A stretch of 13,512 bases of DNA, from contig CAYMFU010000233.1 in the NCBI GenBank assembly GCA_964389805.1, positions 1-13,512 of the forward strand, read 5' to 3'. Position 1 is the first letter of the stretch, and each line of letters starts with the position of its first letter. This document shows positions 7,118 through 13,512 of the stretch, in pieces. The notes under the pieces were generated by a model. It saw nothing but the letters and a program-made list of their open reading frames with translations. It was not told the origin of the DNA and did no database searches. The stretch comes from JAGTVG01 sp964389805. GTDB taxonomy: Bacteria; Bacteroidota; Bacteroidia; Cytophagales; Cyclobacteriaceae. A program made the translations under genes and the position numbers.

Positions 7118-8185
7118 GTGAAACCAAAGATGAAGATGCCAGGTGGTATGAAGCCCAGACCGGGTCAGGTAGCCAAGGGAGTTTCCTCTCCCTCGAAATC
7201 CTATGCTTCCAATCAGGAAATCAGATGGTGCCCAGGATGTGGGGATTATTCTATACTCAAACAGGTGCAATTTGTTCTCGCTGAGGGAAACATTCCAAAG
7301 GAAGAAATTGTATTTATCTCAGGTATAGGCTGCTCATCCAGGTTTCCATATTATTTGGATACCTTCGGCATGCATTCTATTCATGGCAGGGCCACTGCAA
7401 TTGCTTCTGGTCTTCGAGCTATTCGGAAAGATTTGAATATATGGGTAGTGACCGGTGATGGTGATGGATTATCTATAGGTGGCAACCACCTTATACATCT
7501 CCTCAGGAGAAACTTCAATTTGAATGTACTGTTATTCAATAACGAAATATATGGGCTGACAAAGGGTCAATATTCACCCACATCACCCTTAGGTACTGTA
7601 AATAAAACGGCAGTGTGGGGAACAATCGATCTCCCATTTAATCCTCTGAAACTGGCCCTTGGGGCTGATGCCACATTTATAGCAAGGGGATTGGATGTGG
7701 ATCCATTATTGCTGAGAAGTGTTTTAAAAAGAGCAAATAAGCATAAAGGCACATCGTTGGTTGAAATATATCAAAATTGTAATGTATTCAACGATGGAGC
7801 TTTCTCGGTTTTAACTGACAAGGCGACTAAAAAGGAAAACACAATAGTCCTTGAGCACGAAATGCCTCTTGTTTACGGGGAAAATAATGATAAAGGAATT
7901 ATTCTGGACGGATTTTCACCAAAGATCGTTAAACTATCTGAGGTTTCGGAAAATGATCTTTGGATCCATGATGAAAAAGATAGTTTAAAGGCCACCATAT
8001 TAACCAGGTTCTTTGATAATCCGGAAAATGATGGTTTTCCCAGGCCATTAGGTGTACTTTATGCCATTCAACGTCCGACTTATGAAGATCAGCTTAAGGG
8101 CCAAAAAGAAATGGCGATAGAACAATTTGGCAAAGGCAATCCTTATGATCTTTTTAAAGGTAAAAACTACTGGGAAGTTGATTAA
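7118..8185 (+). CDS. korB: 2-oxoglutarate:ferredoxin oxidoreductase, beta subunit
   Basis: The 355-aa beta subunit binds thiamine diphosphate and an Fe-S cluster and pairs with KorA. CPGCGDY gives Cys38 and Cys41, GCSSRFPYY gives Cys72, and NCNVFND gives Cys221: four candidate ligands for one [4Fe-4S] cluster. The thiamine diphosphate/Mg signature is GDGDG at 113-117 followed about 30 residues later by NNEIYGLTKGQ. No ferredoxin-like delta subunit is present, as expected for the two-subunit KorAB type. The listed start is the GTG directly after the korA stop, with no gap. In-frame ATG codons at 7130 and 7148 are plausible alternatives, because the first 25 residues (rich in Lys, Met, Pro and Gly) precede the conserved core and look unstructured. 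The gene ends before a hairpin at 8219-8241. Confidence 0.93.
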   Translation: MKPKMKMPGGMKPRPGQVAKGVSSPSKSYASNQEIRWCPGCGDYSILKQVQFVLAEGNIPKEEIVFISGIGCSSRFPYYLDTFGMHSIHGRATAIASGLRAIRKDLNIWVVTGDGDGLSIGGNHLIHLLRRNFNLNVLLFNNEIYGLTKGQYSPTSPLGTVNKTAVWGTIDLPFNPLKLALGADATFIARGLDVDPLLLRSVLKRANKHKGTSLVEIYQNCNVFNDGAFSVLTDKATKKENTIVLEHEMPLVYGENNDKGIILDGFSPKIVKLSEVSENDLWIHDEKDSLKATILTRFFDNPENDGFPRPLGVLYAIQRPTYEDQLKGQKEMAIEQFGKGNPYDLFKGKNYWEVD

Positions 8186-8218
8186 AGACTAAAAAAAAAT
8201 TTGTGTATTAAAATACAA

Positions 8219-8249
8219 CCACCACCGATACACGATGGTGGCTTTATTT
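8219..8249. terminator. Terminator hairpin between korB and the NiSOD gene
   Basis: CCACCA (8219-8224) pairs with TGGTGG (8236-8241); a one-base-register alternative pairs CCACC (8222-8226) with GGTGG (8237-8241). CTTTATTTAT follows on the plus strand. On the minus strand a longer T-run (the complement of the A-tract at 8191-8199) lies about 20 bases past the stem. It separates convergent genes. Six GC-rich pairs make it moderate in strength. Confidence 0.6.
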
Positions 8250-8259
8250 ATATCTAGCT

Positions 8260-8739
8260 CTAGTGAGAATGATTCCCAAAATAATGATGCTCAAAATTAT
8301 AAACAGTTTCCCGTAATTTTTCAATAAATGCCAGATCTGTGGTTTGTTTGGTTTTCATGGCATATACGAGCATCTCGTGCAATAAAGTGAGACTTTTTAC
8401 ATAATTGTTATAGGCATCCTGGTCTGCAGGATCTGCAACTTTAATTCGTTGATGTAGAAAATATTGACTGACAATATCCTGCAATTTTTCAGCATGTGAT
8501 TCTTTGTTCATGACCCATCGAATAAGTTGGTTATAATTGGGATCTGATTCTTCCGATAACTGATTAATATTATTAATAGCTTTTTCAATTGTGGTGATAT
8601 GTTCATATATCAAAGCCACACGCACAGAATCATCATAAATACCACAAGGAACTTCGCAATGAGAAAAGGATCTGGTATTAATGAAAATCATTCCTATTAG
8701 AAGGAGTAGCACTGCATAGATTTTGTTAATCGATTTCAT
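8260..8739 (-). CDS. sodN: Nickel superoxide dismutase with an N-terminal Sec signal peptide
   Basis: A 159-aa precursor in which residues 1-26 are a signal peptide (basic start, hydrophobic LLLLIGMIFI, then TRSFS). Cleavage after Ser26 would leave His-Cys-Glu-Val-Pro-Cys-Gly-Ile-Tyr as the new N-terminus. This matches the NiSOD nickel hook HCxxPCGxY: His1, Cys2 and Cys6 bind nickel and Tyr9 lines the active site. Position 3 is Glu instead of the Asp of Streptomyces NiSOD. The remaining ~133 residues are predicted as a helical bundle, with motifs such as EHITTIEKA, NYNQLIRWV, NKESHAEKL and KQTTDL. It dismutates superoxide, here probably in the periplasm. In known systems His1 must be freed proteolytically; here signal peptidase I could do this (Ser at -1 and -3). 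No SodX-type maturation peptidase gene is in the window. It is probably monocistronic. Identity is strong; export and activity are inferred. Confidence 0.9.
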   Translation of the reverse strand: MKSINKIYAVLLLLIGMIFINTRSFSHCEVPCGIYDDSVRVALIYEHITTIEKAINNINQLSEESDPNYNQLIRWVMNKESHAEKLQDIVSQYFLHQRIKVADPADQDAYNNYVKSLTLLHEMLVYAMKTKQTTDLAFIEKLRETVYNFEHHYFGNHSH

Positions 8740-8833
8740 AATGTTTTTTTTTAGTTAATATAATAATTTGTTAGGATCGGTGATAATTCTATAATTAATT
8801 ACTAAAGCATTTTAAAACTACTAAAAGAAGGGC

Positions 8834-8857
8834 TCTAATTTAAAATTTTCAATTAGA
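8834..8857. other. AT-rich hairpin between the SDR and NiSOD genes
   Basis: TCTAATT (8834-8840) and AATTAGA (8851-8857) form a seven-pair stem over a ten-base, partly self-complementary loop. It lies in the 169-base gap after the SDR stop and before the NiSOD start. As a minus-strand SDR terminator it lacks an immediate T-run (CCCTTCTTTT follows further on). The T-run at 8859-8863 is on the plus strand, where no gene ends. Function is uncertain. Confidence 0.3.
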
Positions 8858-8908
8858 ATTTTTGTTTGAACCTCAAACATTTACATAGGAGATAAGATTG
8901 CGTAAAGA

Positions 8909-9763
8909 TCAGGAACCTGCTGCAGCTTTTCTTATCCTGTCCAGAAATAACGAATCACTCCATTTTTTTGGAAGACTTGAAAATATACGAGCAAGTATAG
9001 CATTTCTCCCTACTAAATAAACATATTTAGGCTTTTTTGCAGTCAGGGCATGATTTACAGCATGTACTACATGTACCGCCGGGATGGGTTTTATCTGATT
9101 AAATAAATTTTCACCTGCCTTCACGAATAGTTCGTAATCTTTCAATAATTGCGGTGAAATCTTTTTTCGTACCTCTTCCTTATACTTTTTTGCTTTCTCC
9201 CAAATTGCACTTTCAATCGGCCCGGGAGCAACAAGTGACACAAATACACCAAAAGTCTTCATTTCTATCCTTAAAGCATCATTATATGATCTTAGCGCAA
9301 ATTTGGATGCTGAATATGGACCTAAAGCTGGTCCCGACATGAAGCTGGAACTTGATCCAATATTGATAATCCTCCCCTTATTTTGTCGTATCATTGGTAG
9401 AAAAGCCTGAGTAACTCTATGTAATCCAATAAAGTTAACTTCAAAGATTCTTTTTAATACGGCAACAGGTGTAGCTTCTACCAGACCGCTAATTCCTATA
9501 CCTGCATTGTTAATAAGTCCAAATAAGGAATTTTTATCATTCGAAATAATTTTCAATGTTTCTTCCACATCTTTCTCCTTGCACACATCCAGGATAACAG
9601 GCTGCATATTTTTGCCCCCTACTTGCATCAAACTATCAAAATCTTCCGTATTTCTAACACCTGCATAAATTTTAAATCCCTGATTATCAAGATACAAAGC
9701 ACACGCTCTTCCAATTCCAGTTGAAGCTCCTGTAATTAATATAGATAAATTGTTTTCTTTCAT
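8909..9763 (-). CDS. Classical short-chain dehydrogenase/reductase (SDR)
   Basis: A 284-aa NAD(P)-dependent oxidoreductase with a Rossmann fold. ITGASTGIG at residues 10-18 is the cofactor-binding glycine motif, and Asp59 in LDV follows the adenine-site strand. Asn85-Asn86-Ala87-Gly88 is the NNAG motif. Asn110, a Ser in the GSSSS run at 136-140, Tyr150 and Lys154 (YSASK) complete the catalytic tetrad. Arg37 after the second strand hints at NADP preference, as in related retinol- and hydroxysteroid-dehydrogenase-like SDRs. The start at 9763 is preferred because the Rossmann strand begins six residues later, as usual; an in-frame ATG at 9799 would add 12 residues with no counterpart in the family. 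No membrane segment is obvious. The substrate is unknown and the neighbours do not help. It is probably transcribed alone, divergently from the permease. Confidence 0.92.
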   Translation of the reverse strand: MKENNLSILITGASTGIGRACALYLDNQGFKIYAGVRNTEDFDSLMQVGGKNMQPVILDVCKEKDVEETLKIISNDKNSLFGLINNAGIGISGLVEATPVAVLKRIFEVNFIGLHRVTQAFLPMIRQNKGRIINIGSSSSFMSGPALGPYSASKFALRSYNDALRIEMKTFGVFVSLVAPGPIESAIWEKAKKYKEEVRKKISPQLLKDYELFVKAGENLFNQIKPIPAVHVVHAVNHALTAKKPKYVYLVGRNAILARIFSSLPKKWSDSLFLDRIRKAAAGS

Positions 9764-9788
9764 TACGATTCCATAAACCTTAATAGGG

Positions 9789-9796
9789 TAAATATA
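9789..9796 (-). promoter_or_regulatory. Near-consensus -7 element for the SDR gene
   Basis: The minus strand reads TATATTTA, seven of eight positions of TAnnTTTG counting free positions. It ends 25 bases before the ATG at 9763. This supports the shorter SDR start, because the alternative ATG at 9799 would lie upstream of the transcript. One mismatch in AT-rich DNA makes it tentative. Confidence 0.3.
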
Positions 9797-9916
9797 CACT
9801 GATGAATGAATATATTGATAAATTCAATAATCTAACCAACGATCAATTAATAATCCCATTTATAAAAAGATAGGTTAATCAAAAAGAATACTTCTATATA
9901 ATTAGCAATCAATAGC

Positions 9917-9924
9917 TATATTTA
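9917..9924 (+). promoter_or_regulatory. Near-consensus -7 element for the FtsX permease gene
   Basis: TATATTTA differs from TAnnTTTG only in the last base and ends 24 bases before the ATG at 9949, the same spacing as the exact box before the gene at 4282. The rest of the 185-base divergent gap (9764-9948) shows no other clear signal. Confidence 0.35.
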
Positions 9925-9948
9925 AAAAGGATTACCCATAAGATCTCA

Positions 9949-12381
9949 ATGCTTAAGAGCTTTTTCATTACAGCTTACAGGAACTTTAAAAATAATAAAG
10001 TATATGCTATAACTAATTCTATCGGTTTAGCCGTGGGAATGAGTTGTTGCCTTATGATCTCATTGTACGTTTCTTATGAAATGTCCTATGACCGATTTAT
10101 TGAAGATAATGACAGAATATATCGGGTAGCTCTAGAAAGGAAGTATCCTGACCGTACACGGATGTTTGGTTCCTCTCCCGTTACCCTGGCCCCAACTTTT
10201 ATGGATAATTACCCGGAGGTAGAACTAGCCACGAGATTACATAAGCTATTTTTCCGTTCAAACCTTGTTTTGACCCGGGAAGACAATGAATCATTTTCAG
10301 AAAATAAATTCCTTTTCGCAGATTCACTTTTCTTTCAGGTATTCTCATTTGAATTTATCGAAGGTGATCCACTTTCAGCCTTGAGCGGACATAATAATAT
10401 AGTCCTTTCCGAATCCACAGCTAAGAAATATTTTGGAGATGATTCAGCCCTGGAGAAAATATTATCGATTGACACCACCGCTTTATTAGTTACGGGTGTA
10501 ATAAAGGATGTCCCTGATAATTCACATATGGATTTTGACCTATTAGGCTCGATCCATAGCCTTCCCTTTATTAAAGCCGCAATTGAACAGAATAGTTGGA
10601 TCAACCCCTGGTTATACACCTATGTTAAATTACATAATGGTACTGACCCAAAGGAATTTGAAAGCAAATTACCTGGAATGGTAAAAGAATATGGAATGGC
10701 CAGCATTTTGAATGGCCTAGGATTAGGGGAAGAAGACTATATAAAATCTGGGCATGATTTTATATATTTTTTACAGGCTCTTACCGATATACATCTCCAT
10801 TCAAACCTGGATATAGAATTGCAACCGAATAGTGATATTATTTACGTATACCTTTTGATATCCGTGGTTGTTCTTATCCTGCTGGTTTCATGTATAAATT
10901 TCATTAACCTGGCTACTGCCAGATCAACAGAAAGAGCTAAAGAAGTGGGTCTAAGAAAAGTTATGGGTTCGAGCCAGAAACAACTTATTGCTCAATTCCT
11001 GACAGAATCAATCTTAATAAACATAGTCAGTCTTGGAATTGCTATTTTGGTATGCTGGATATTTTTACCAGTTTTTAATTCCTATGTGGATAAATCCCTG
11101 AGCCTGGCTGTTCTGCTAAATCCAATAGCAATATTAGGATTAGTTTTGTTTTCAATACTTATTGGGCTGCTGGCCGGCCTCTATCCATCCATTGTAATAG
11201 CCTCCTCAGATATAACTGTGGTTATTAAAGGTAACTACAGTACAAATCCGAAAGGGAAGATTATCCGCAACAGCCTTATCGTTTTTCAGTTTTTTGTATC
11301 TATGTTAATGGTATCAGGAACTCTAATATTGGAAAAGCAAATGAATTTTGTTAGAAACAAGAATCTGGGATTTGACAGAGAGAATTTATTAATACTCAGG
11401 AACACACAGGTATTGGATCAGGATTTCAGATCATTTCAAAATGAAATCCTCCAACTTTCGGGTGTTATAAATGTCGCTTCAGCATTTGGATTGCCTGGCG
11501 AATTTCTTGGAAGTGACATATTCACTCCAGATAATCCCGAAGTTTCACAACTTCGGGCCAATATCGCTATTGTTGATGAGAATTTTATTCCAACAATGAA
11601 TATGGAAATTGTTTCTGGCAGGAATTTCTCAGAAGAATTCTATGATACATTATCTATACTTATCAATGAATCGGCTGCCAGAACATTAAATTTTGACGAA
11701 CCCCTTAAGCACAGGCTATTCAGTGGCGGACAGGATCAGGATCTAGGGTCTGAGATAGTTGGAATAGTTAAAGATTATCATTTTAAAACACTCCATTATG
11801 ATATTTCTCCACTTGTTATCAGATATGCTGGTGATGGATTTAATCCTGACATAATGATCATCCGTATTCAATCCGGGGATCCAGGCGCGAGAATTTTACA
11901 GATTGATTCATTATGGGGCAAATTTGTTCCGGAAGAAAAGATTAGTTATTCATTTCTGGATCAAGACCTGGATGAATTGTACAAGTCCGAACAAACTTCA
12001 GGAAAGATCTTCAGCAGCTTTACAGTGGTTGCCATGATTATGGCATGTTTTGGGTTATTTGGTCTTACTGCTTATATCATTCAACAAAGAATTAAAGAGA
12101 TTGGAGTTCGAAAAGTTCTGGGTGCATCTGTTATGGATATTTTAATTCTTTTAAATTGGAATATCACGCGATTGGTCATCCTTGCTTTTTTACTTTCTAT
12201 CCCGGTAGGATATTATGGCATTGATCAGTGGTTAGGGAATTTTGCATATCGCACATCCATAAATTGGCTCTTATTTTTCCAGGCTGGCATCATCACCATG
12301 GTAGTGGCATGGGTAACCATTAGTTATCAATCAATTAAAATTGCGCTTAAGAATCCTGTGGATAGTATAAGAGATGAATAA
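9949..12381 (+). CDS. MacB/FtsX-family ABC transporter permease (full length)
   Basis: An 810-aa inner-membrane protein with the duplicated architecture common in Bacteroidota. TM1 lies at about residues 20-42 (SIGLAVGMSCCLMISLYVSY), followed by a MacB-type periplasmic domain. Three helices at roughly 297-318, 357-380 and 397-420 form the first FtsX domain, with the cytoplasmic loop ERAKEVGLRKVMGSS. A further helix near 441-462, a second periplasmic domain, and three C-terminal helices form the second FtsX domain, containing FGLFGLTAYIIQQRIKEIGV and RKVLGAS. Relatives export peptides or lipids or act as mechanotransmission permeases with a separate MacB/LolD-like ATPase. No ATPase gene adjoins, so a distant partner is assumed. 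The truncated gene at 1-381 is a paralogue. The gene ends nine bases from the stop of the opposing DUF502 gene. Substrate unknown. Confidence 0.93.
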   Translation: MLKSFFITAYRNFKNNKVYAITNSIGLAVGMSCCLMISLYVSYEMSYDRFIEDNDRIYRVALERKYPDRTRMFGSSPVTLAPTFMDNYPEVELATRLHKLFFRSNLVLTREDNESFSENKFLFADSLFFQVFSFEFIEGDPLSALSGHNNIVLSESTAKKYFGDDSALEKILSIDTTALLVTGVIKDVPDNSHMDFDLLGSIHSLPFIKAAIEQNSWINPWLYTYVKLHNGTDPKEFESKLPGMVKEYGMASILNGLGLGEEDYIKSGHDFIYFLQALTDIHLHSNLDIELQPNSDIIYVYLLISVVVLILLVSCINFINLATARSTERAKEVGLRKVMGSSQKQLIAQFLTESILINIVSLGIAILVCWIFLPVFNSYVDKSLSLAVLLNPIAILGLVLFSILIGLLAGLYPSIVIASSDITVVIKGNYSTNPKGKIIRNSLIVFQFFVSMLMVSGTLILEKQMNFVRNKNLGFDRENLLILRNTQVLDQDFRSFQNEILQLSGVINVASAFGLPGEFLGSDIFTPDNPEVSQLRANIAIVDENFIPTMNMEIVSGRNFSEEFYDTLSILINESAARTLNFDEPLKHRLFSGGQDQDLGSEIVGIVKDYHFKTLHYDISPLVIRYAGDGFNPDIMIIRIQSGDPGARILQIDSLWGKFVPEEKISYSFLDQDLDELYKSEQTSGKIFSSFTVVAMIMACFGLFGLTAYIIQQRIKEIGVRKVLGASVMDILILLNWNITRLVILAFLLSIPVGYYGIDQWLGNFAYRTSINWLLFFQAGIITMVVAWVTISYQSIKIALKNPVDSIRDE

Positions 12382-12390
12382 AAGGAAAAT

Positions 12391-12981
12391 TTAATCCGCT
12401 GGAAGGTTTTTTGATTCTATTTCTACCACTCCCCCTGCCATAAGAAATTTAATTGCTTCTGCTGGTGCAATATCAATAGGTTCCACGAATTCCTTTAGAA
12501 CAAGAAAGGTCTCCCCCGTAAAAGTATAACTGAATGGGAAATATACTGCTACATAATCCTCTGCCTGAAGTCCTTTAAGGTTTTCATTGGTTAGAAATCC
12601 AATTCGCAGGATATGATCATTCTTGTTGATTTTTACTTTAACGGGCTTATTGAACTTTTTCTCTTTTCCTACAAAAGCAGAGAAAAAATCCTTTAAGGAG
12701 GAGTATATTAACTTTAGTACTGGAATTTTAAATATCACATTGCTCAAAAACAATTTAAATGGCTTAGCAATAATTGTCTGTCCGATCAGGCCTAGAACAA
12801 TTAAACCAATAATAATGACCAGAACCCCAAGTCCAGGAATACTAATTCCAAATAAATCCTTTAAGAAAGACTGCAGTAAATTATCGGCAAAGACAAATAA
12901 CCAATAAATAACATAAAATGTAAGGCTTATTGGTGCGACATATAATAATCCCTGCAGAAAATACCCTGTTAATTTCTTCAT
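12391..12981 (-). CDS. DUF502 family integral membrane protein
   Basis: A 196-aa protein of the DUF502 family, whose function is not established. Two membrane segments are visible: about residues 8-31 (GLLYVAPISLTFYVIYWLFV) and about 48-72 (IPGLGVLVIIIGLIVLGLIG). The family-typical stretch PVLKLIYSSLKDFFSAFVG follows at about 86-104. The remainder is a soluble region ending with FLMAGGVVEIESKNLPAD; the MxGG near the end is a family-like feature. The upstream esterase gene is on the same strand with a 47-base gap and no clear promoter or terminator between, so co-transcription is possible. Its 3' end faces the permease stop with no room for a terminator. Confidence 0.88.
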   Translation of the reverse strand: MKKLTGYFLQGLLYVAPISLTFYVIYWLFVFADNLLQSFLKDLFGISIPGLGVLVIIIGLIVLGLIGQTIIAKPFKLFLSNVIFKIPVLKLIYSSLKDFFSAFVGKEKKFNKPVKVKINKNDHILRIGFLTNENLKGLQAEDYVAVYFPFSYTFTGETFLVLKEFVEPIDIAPAEAIKFLMAGGVVEIESKNLPAD

Positions 12982-13028
12982 GTTACCTGATTATATGTTT
13001 ATGAACGTTCTTGTATTACCAAATCCCA

Positions 13029-13512
13029 TTAGTGCTGGTGGAAGGCCATCGAAACGAAGTCAAGTACGACTGGCAGTGATTCCCTCCAATACGTCCAGGT
13101 ATGTCCTCCGTTCCTGATTCTGAATTCATGAGGAATGTTCTTTTTCCTCATTTCAATATGCACGAGCGAATTACCTTCATAAAGGAAATCATCATCACCG
13201 CAATCAATAAACCAGCGTACTGATTTAATGTCTTTTTCAGGCATAGTTCTTATTAATTCAACCGCACTGTGCTTTTTATAGTAGCTTTCAATTTCTGATT
13301 TCGAAAATCCTGTCTCCTTATAGTGTCTTTTAAGCCTTTCTTCTGTTTGCTCAAGAGACAATGGCCCGGTGCTGGCACTTAAAGGACATGCTGATGAAAA
13401 CAATTCGGGATGATGTAGGGCATACATGAAGCTTCCTCCCCCTCCCATTAATAATCCTGCAACCGCCCTGTATCGCTTTTCGCCTTTTATTCTATAAGTT
13501 TTTTCAACAAAG
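13029..13512 (-). CDS. Esterase D/FrmB-like alpha/beta hydrolase, C-terminal part, nucleophile Ser replaced by Leu
   Basis: The frame is open to the window edge, so this is the last ~161 residues of a larger secreted or cytoplasmic esterase; the Met at 13448 is internal. It resembles putative esterases (XynZ/esterase D type) common in Bacteroidota. The conserved stretch around the nucleophile elbow reads A-V-A-G-L-L-M-G-G-G-G-S, where relatives have G-x-S-x-G-G. The codon at 13449-13451 is TTA (Leu) where Ser is expected, one C-to-T change from TCA. Downstream features remain: HHPELFSSACPLSA, the Asp region FIDCGDDDFLYEGN and the His region NGGHTWTYWRESL. It is therefore either a pseudoenzyme, a mutated allele, or a sequencing error. 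The reading frame is otherwise intact. Substrate unknown. Confidence 0.85.
   Translation of the reverse strand, partial: FVEKTYRIKGEKRYRAVAGLLMGGGGSFMYALHHPELFSSACPLSASTGPLSLEQTEERLKRHYKETGFSKSEIESYYKKHSAVELIRTMPEKDIKSVRWFIDCGDDDFLYEGNSLVHIEMRKKNIPHEFRIRNGGHTWTYWRESLPVVLDFVSMAFHQH

Noticed and set aside
9764..9799. An ATG at 9799 extending the SDR by 12 residues
   Set aside because: The Rossmann motif is already at the normal distance from the Met at 9763, and a -7-like box sits at 9789-9796.
10335..10619. A 94-codon minus-strand open frame within the permease gene
   Set aside because: It is a shadow of the permease coding frame without any protein-family features.
1..13512. CRISPR arrays, tRNA or rRNA genes, insertion sequences, phage or defence genes
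   Set aside because: No spaced repeats, cloverleaf sequences, transposase or integrase motifs, or defence-related domains were seen on either strand.

Overview
The window reads as chromosomal DNA from a member of the phylum Bacteroidota, probably a Cytophagales-like marine or environmental lineage. The phylum call rests on four things: AT-rich DNA without clear Shine-Dalgarno sequences; several -7 promoter elements of the Bacteroidota form TAnnTTTG; long orphan MacB/FtsX-type permeases without an ATPase beside them; and lipoprotein signals on a sulfatase and an FKBP isomerase. The order-level placement is an impression from protein style, not a computed result. No rRNA, tRNA, CRISPR array, transposase or integrase is visible, and no gap between genes exceeds about 190 bases.

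Layout. Positions 1-381 hold the C-terminal end of an FtsX-family permease. Next come a lipoprotein arylsulfatase (548-2338, +) and a lipoprotein FKBP prolyl isomerase (2403-3098, -), which converge on a strong, apparently bidirectional terminator. A secreted xylose-isomerase-like TIM-barrel protein (3205-4128, -) diverges from a basic protein with an IF-2 N-terminal-like head (4282-5085, +). The two subunits of a 2-oxoglutarate-type 2-oxoacid:ferredoxin oxidoreductase, korA and korB (5261-8185, +), abut exactly. They converge with a nickel superoxide dismutase (8260-8739, -) that carries a Sec signal peptide. A short-chain dehydrogenase (8909-9763, -) diverges from a full-length FtsX-family permease (9949-12381, +). 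That gene runs head-on, with only nine bases between, into a DUF502 membrane protein (12391-12981, -). A truncated alpha/beta-hydrolase esterase (13029-13512, -) ends the window.

How the genes relate. Most genes look independently transcribed. The clear exception is korA-korB, which must form one enzyme: KorA carries the gamma and alpha regions, KorB the thiamine diphosphate and Fe-S part. The esterase and DUF502 gene may be co-transcribed. Much of the rest acts in the envelope or periplasm (sulfatase, FKBP, TIM-barrel protein, NiSOD, permeases, DUF502).

I see no unmistakable new multigene system. The best leads are single-gene: a NiSOD whose nickel hook would be exposed by signal peptidase; an esterase whose nucleophile serine codon reads leucine while the Asp and His regions remain; and an IF2_N-like domain on a charged tail with no GTPase.
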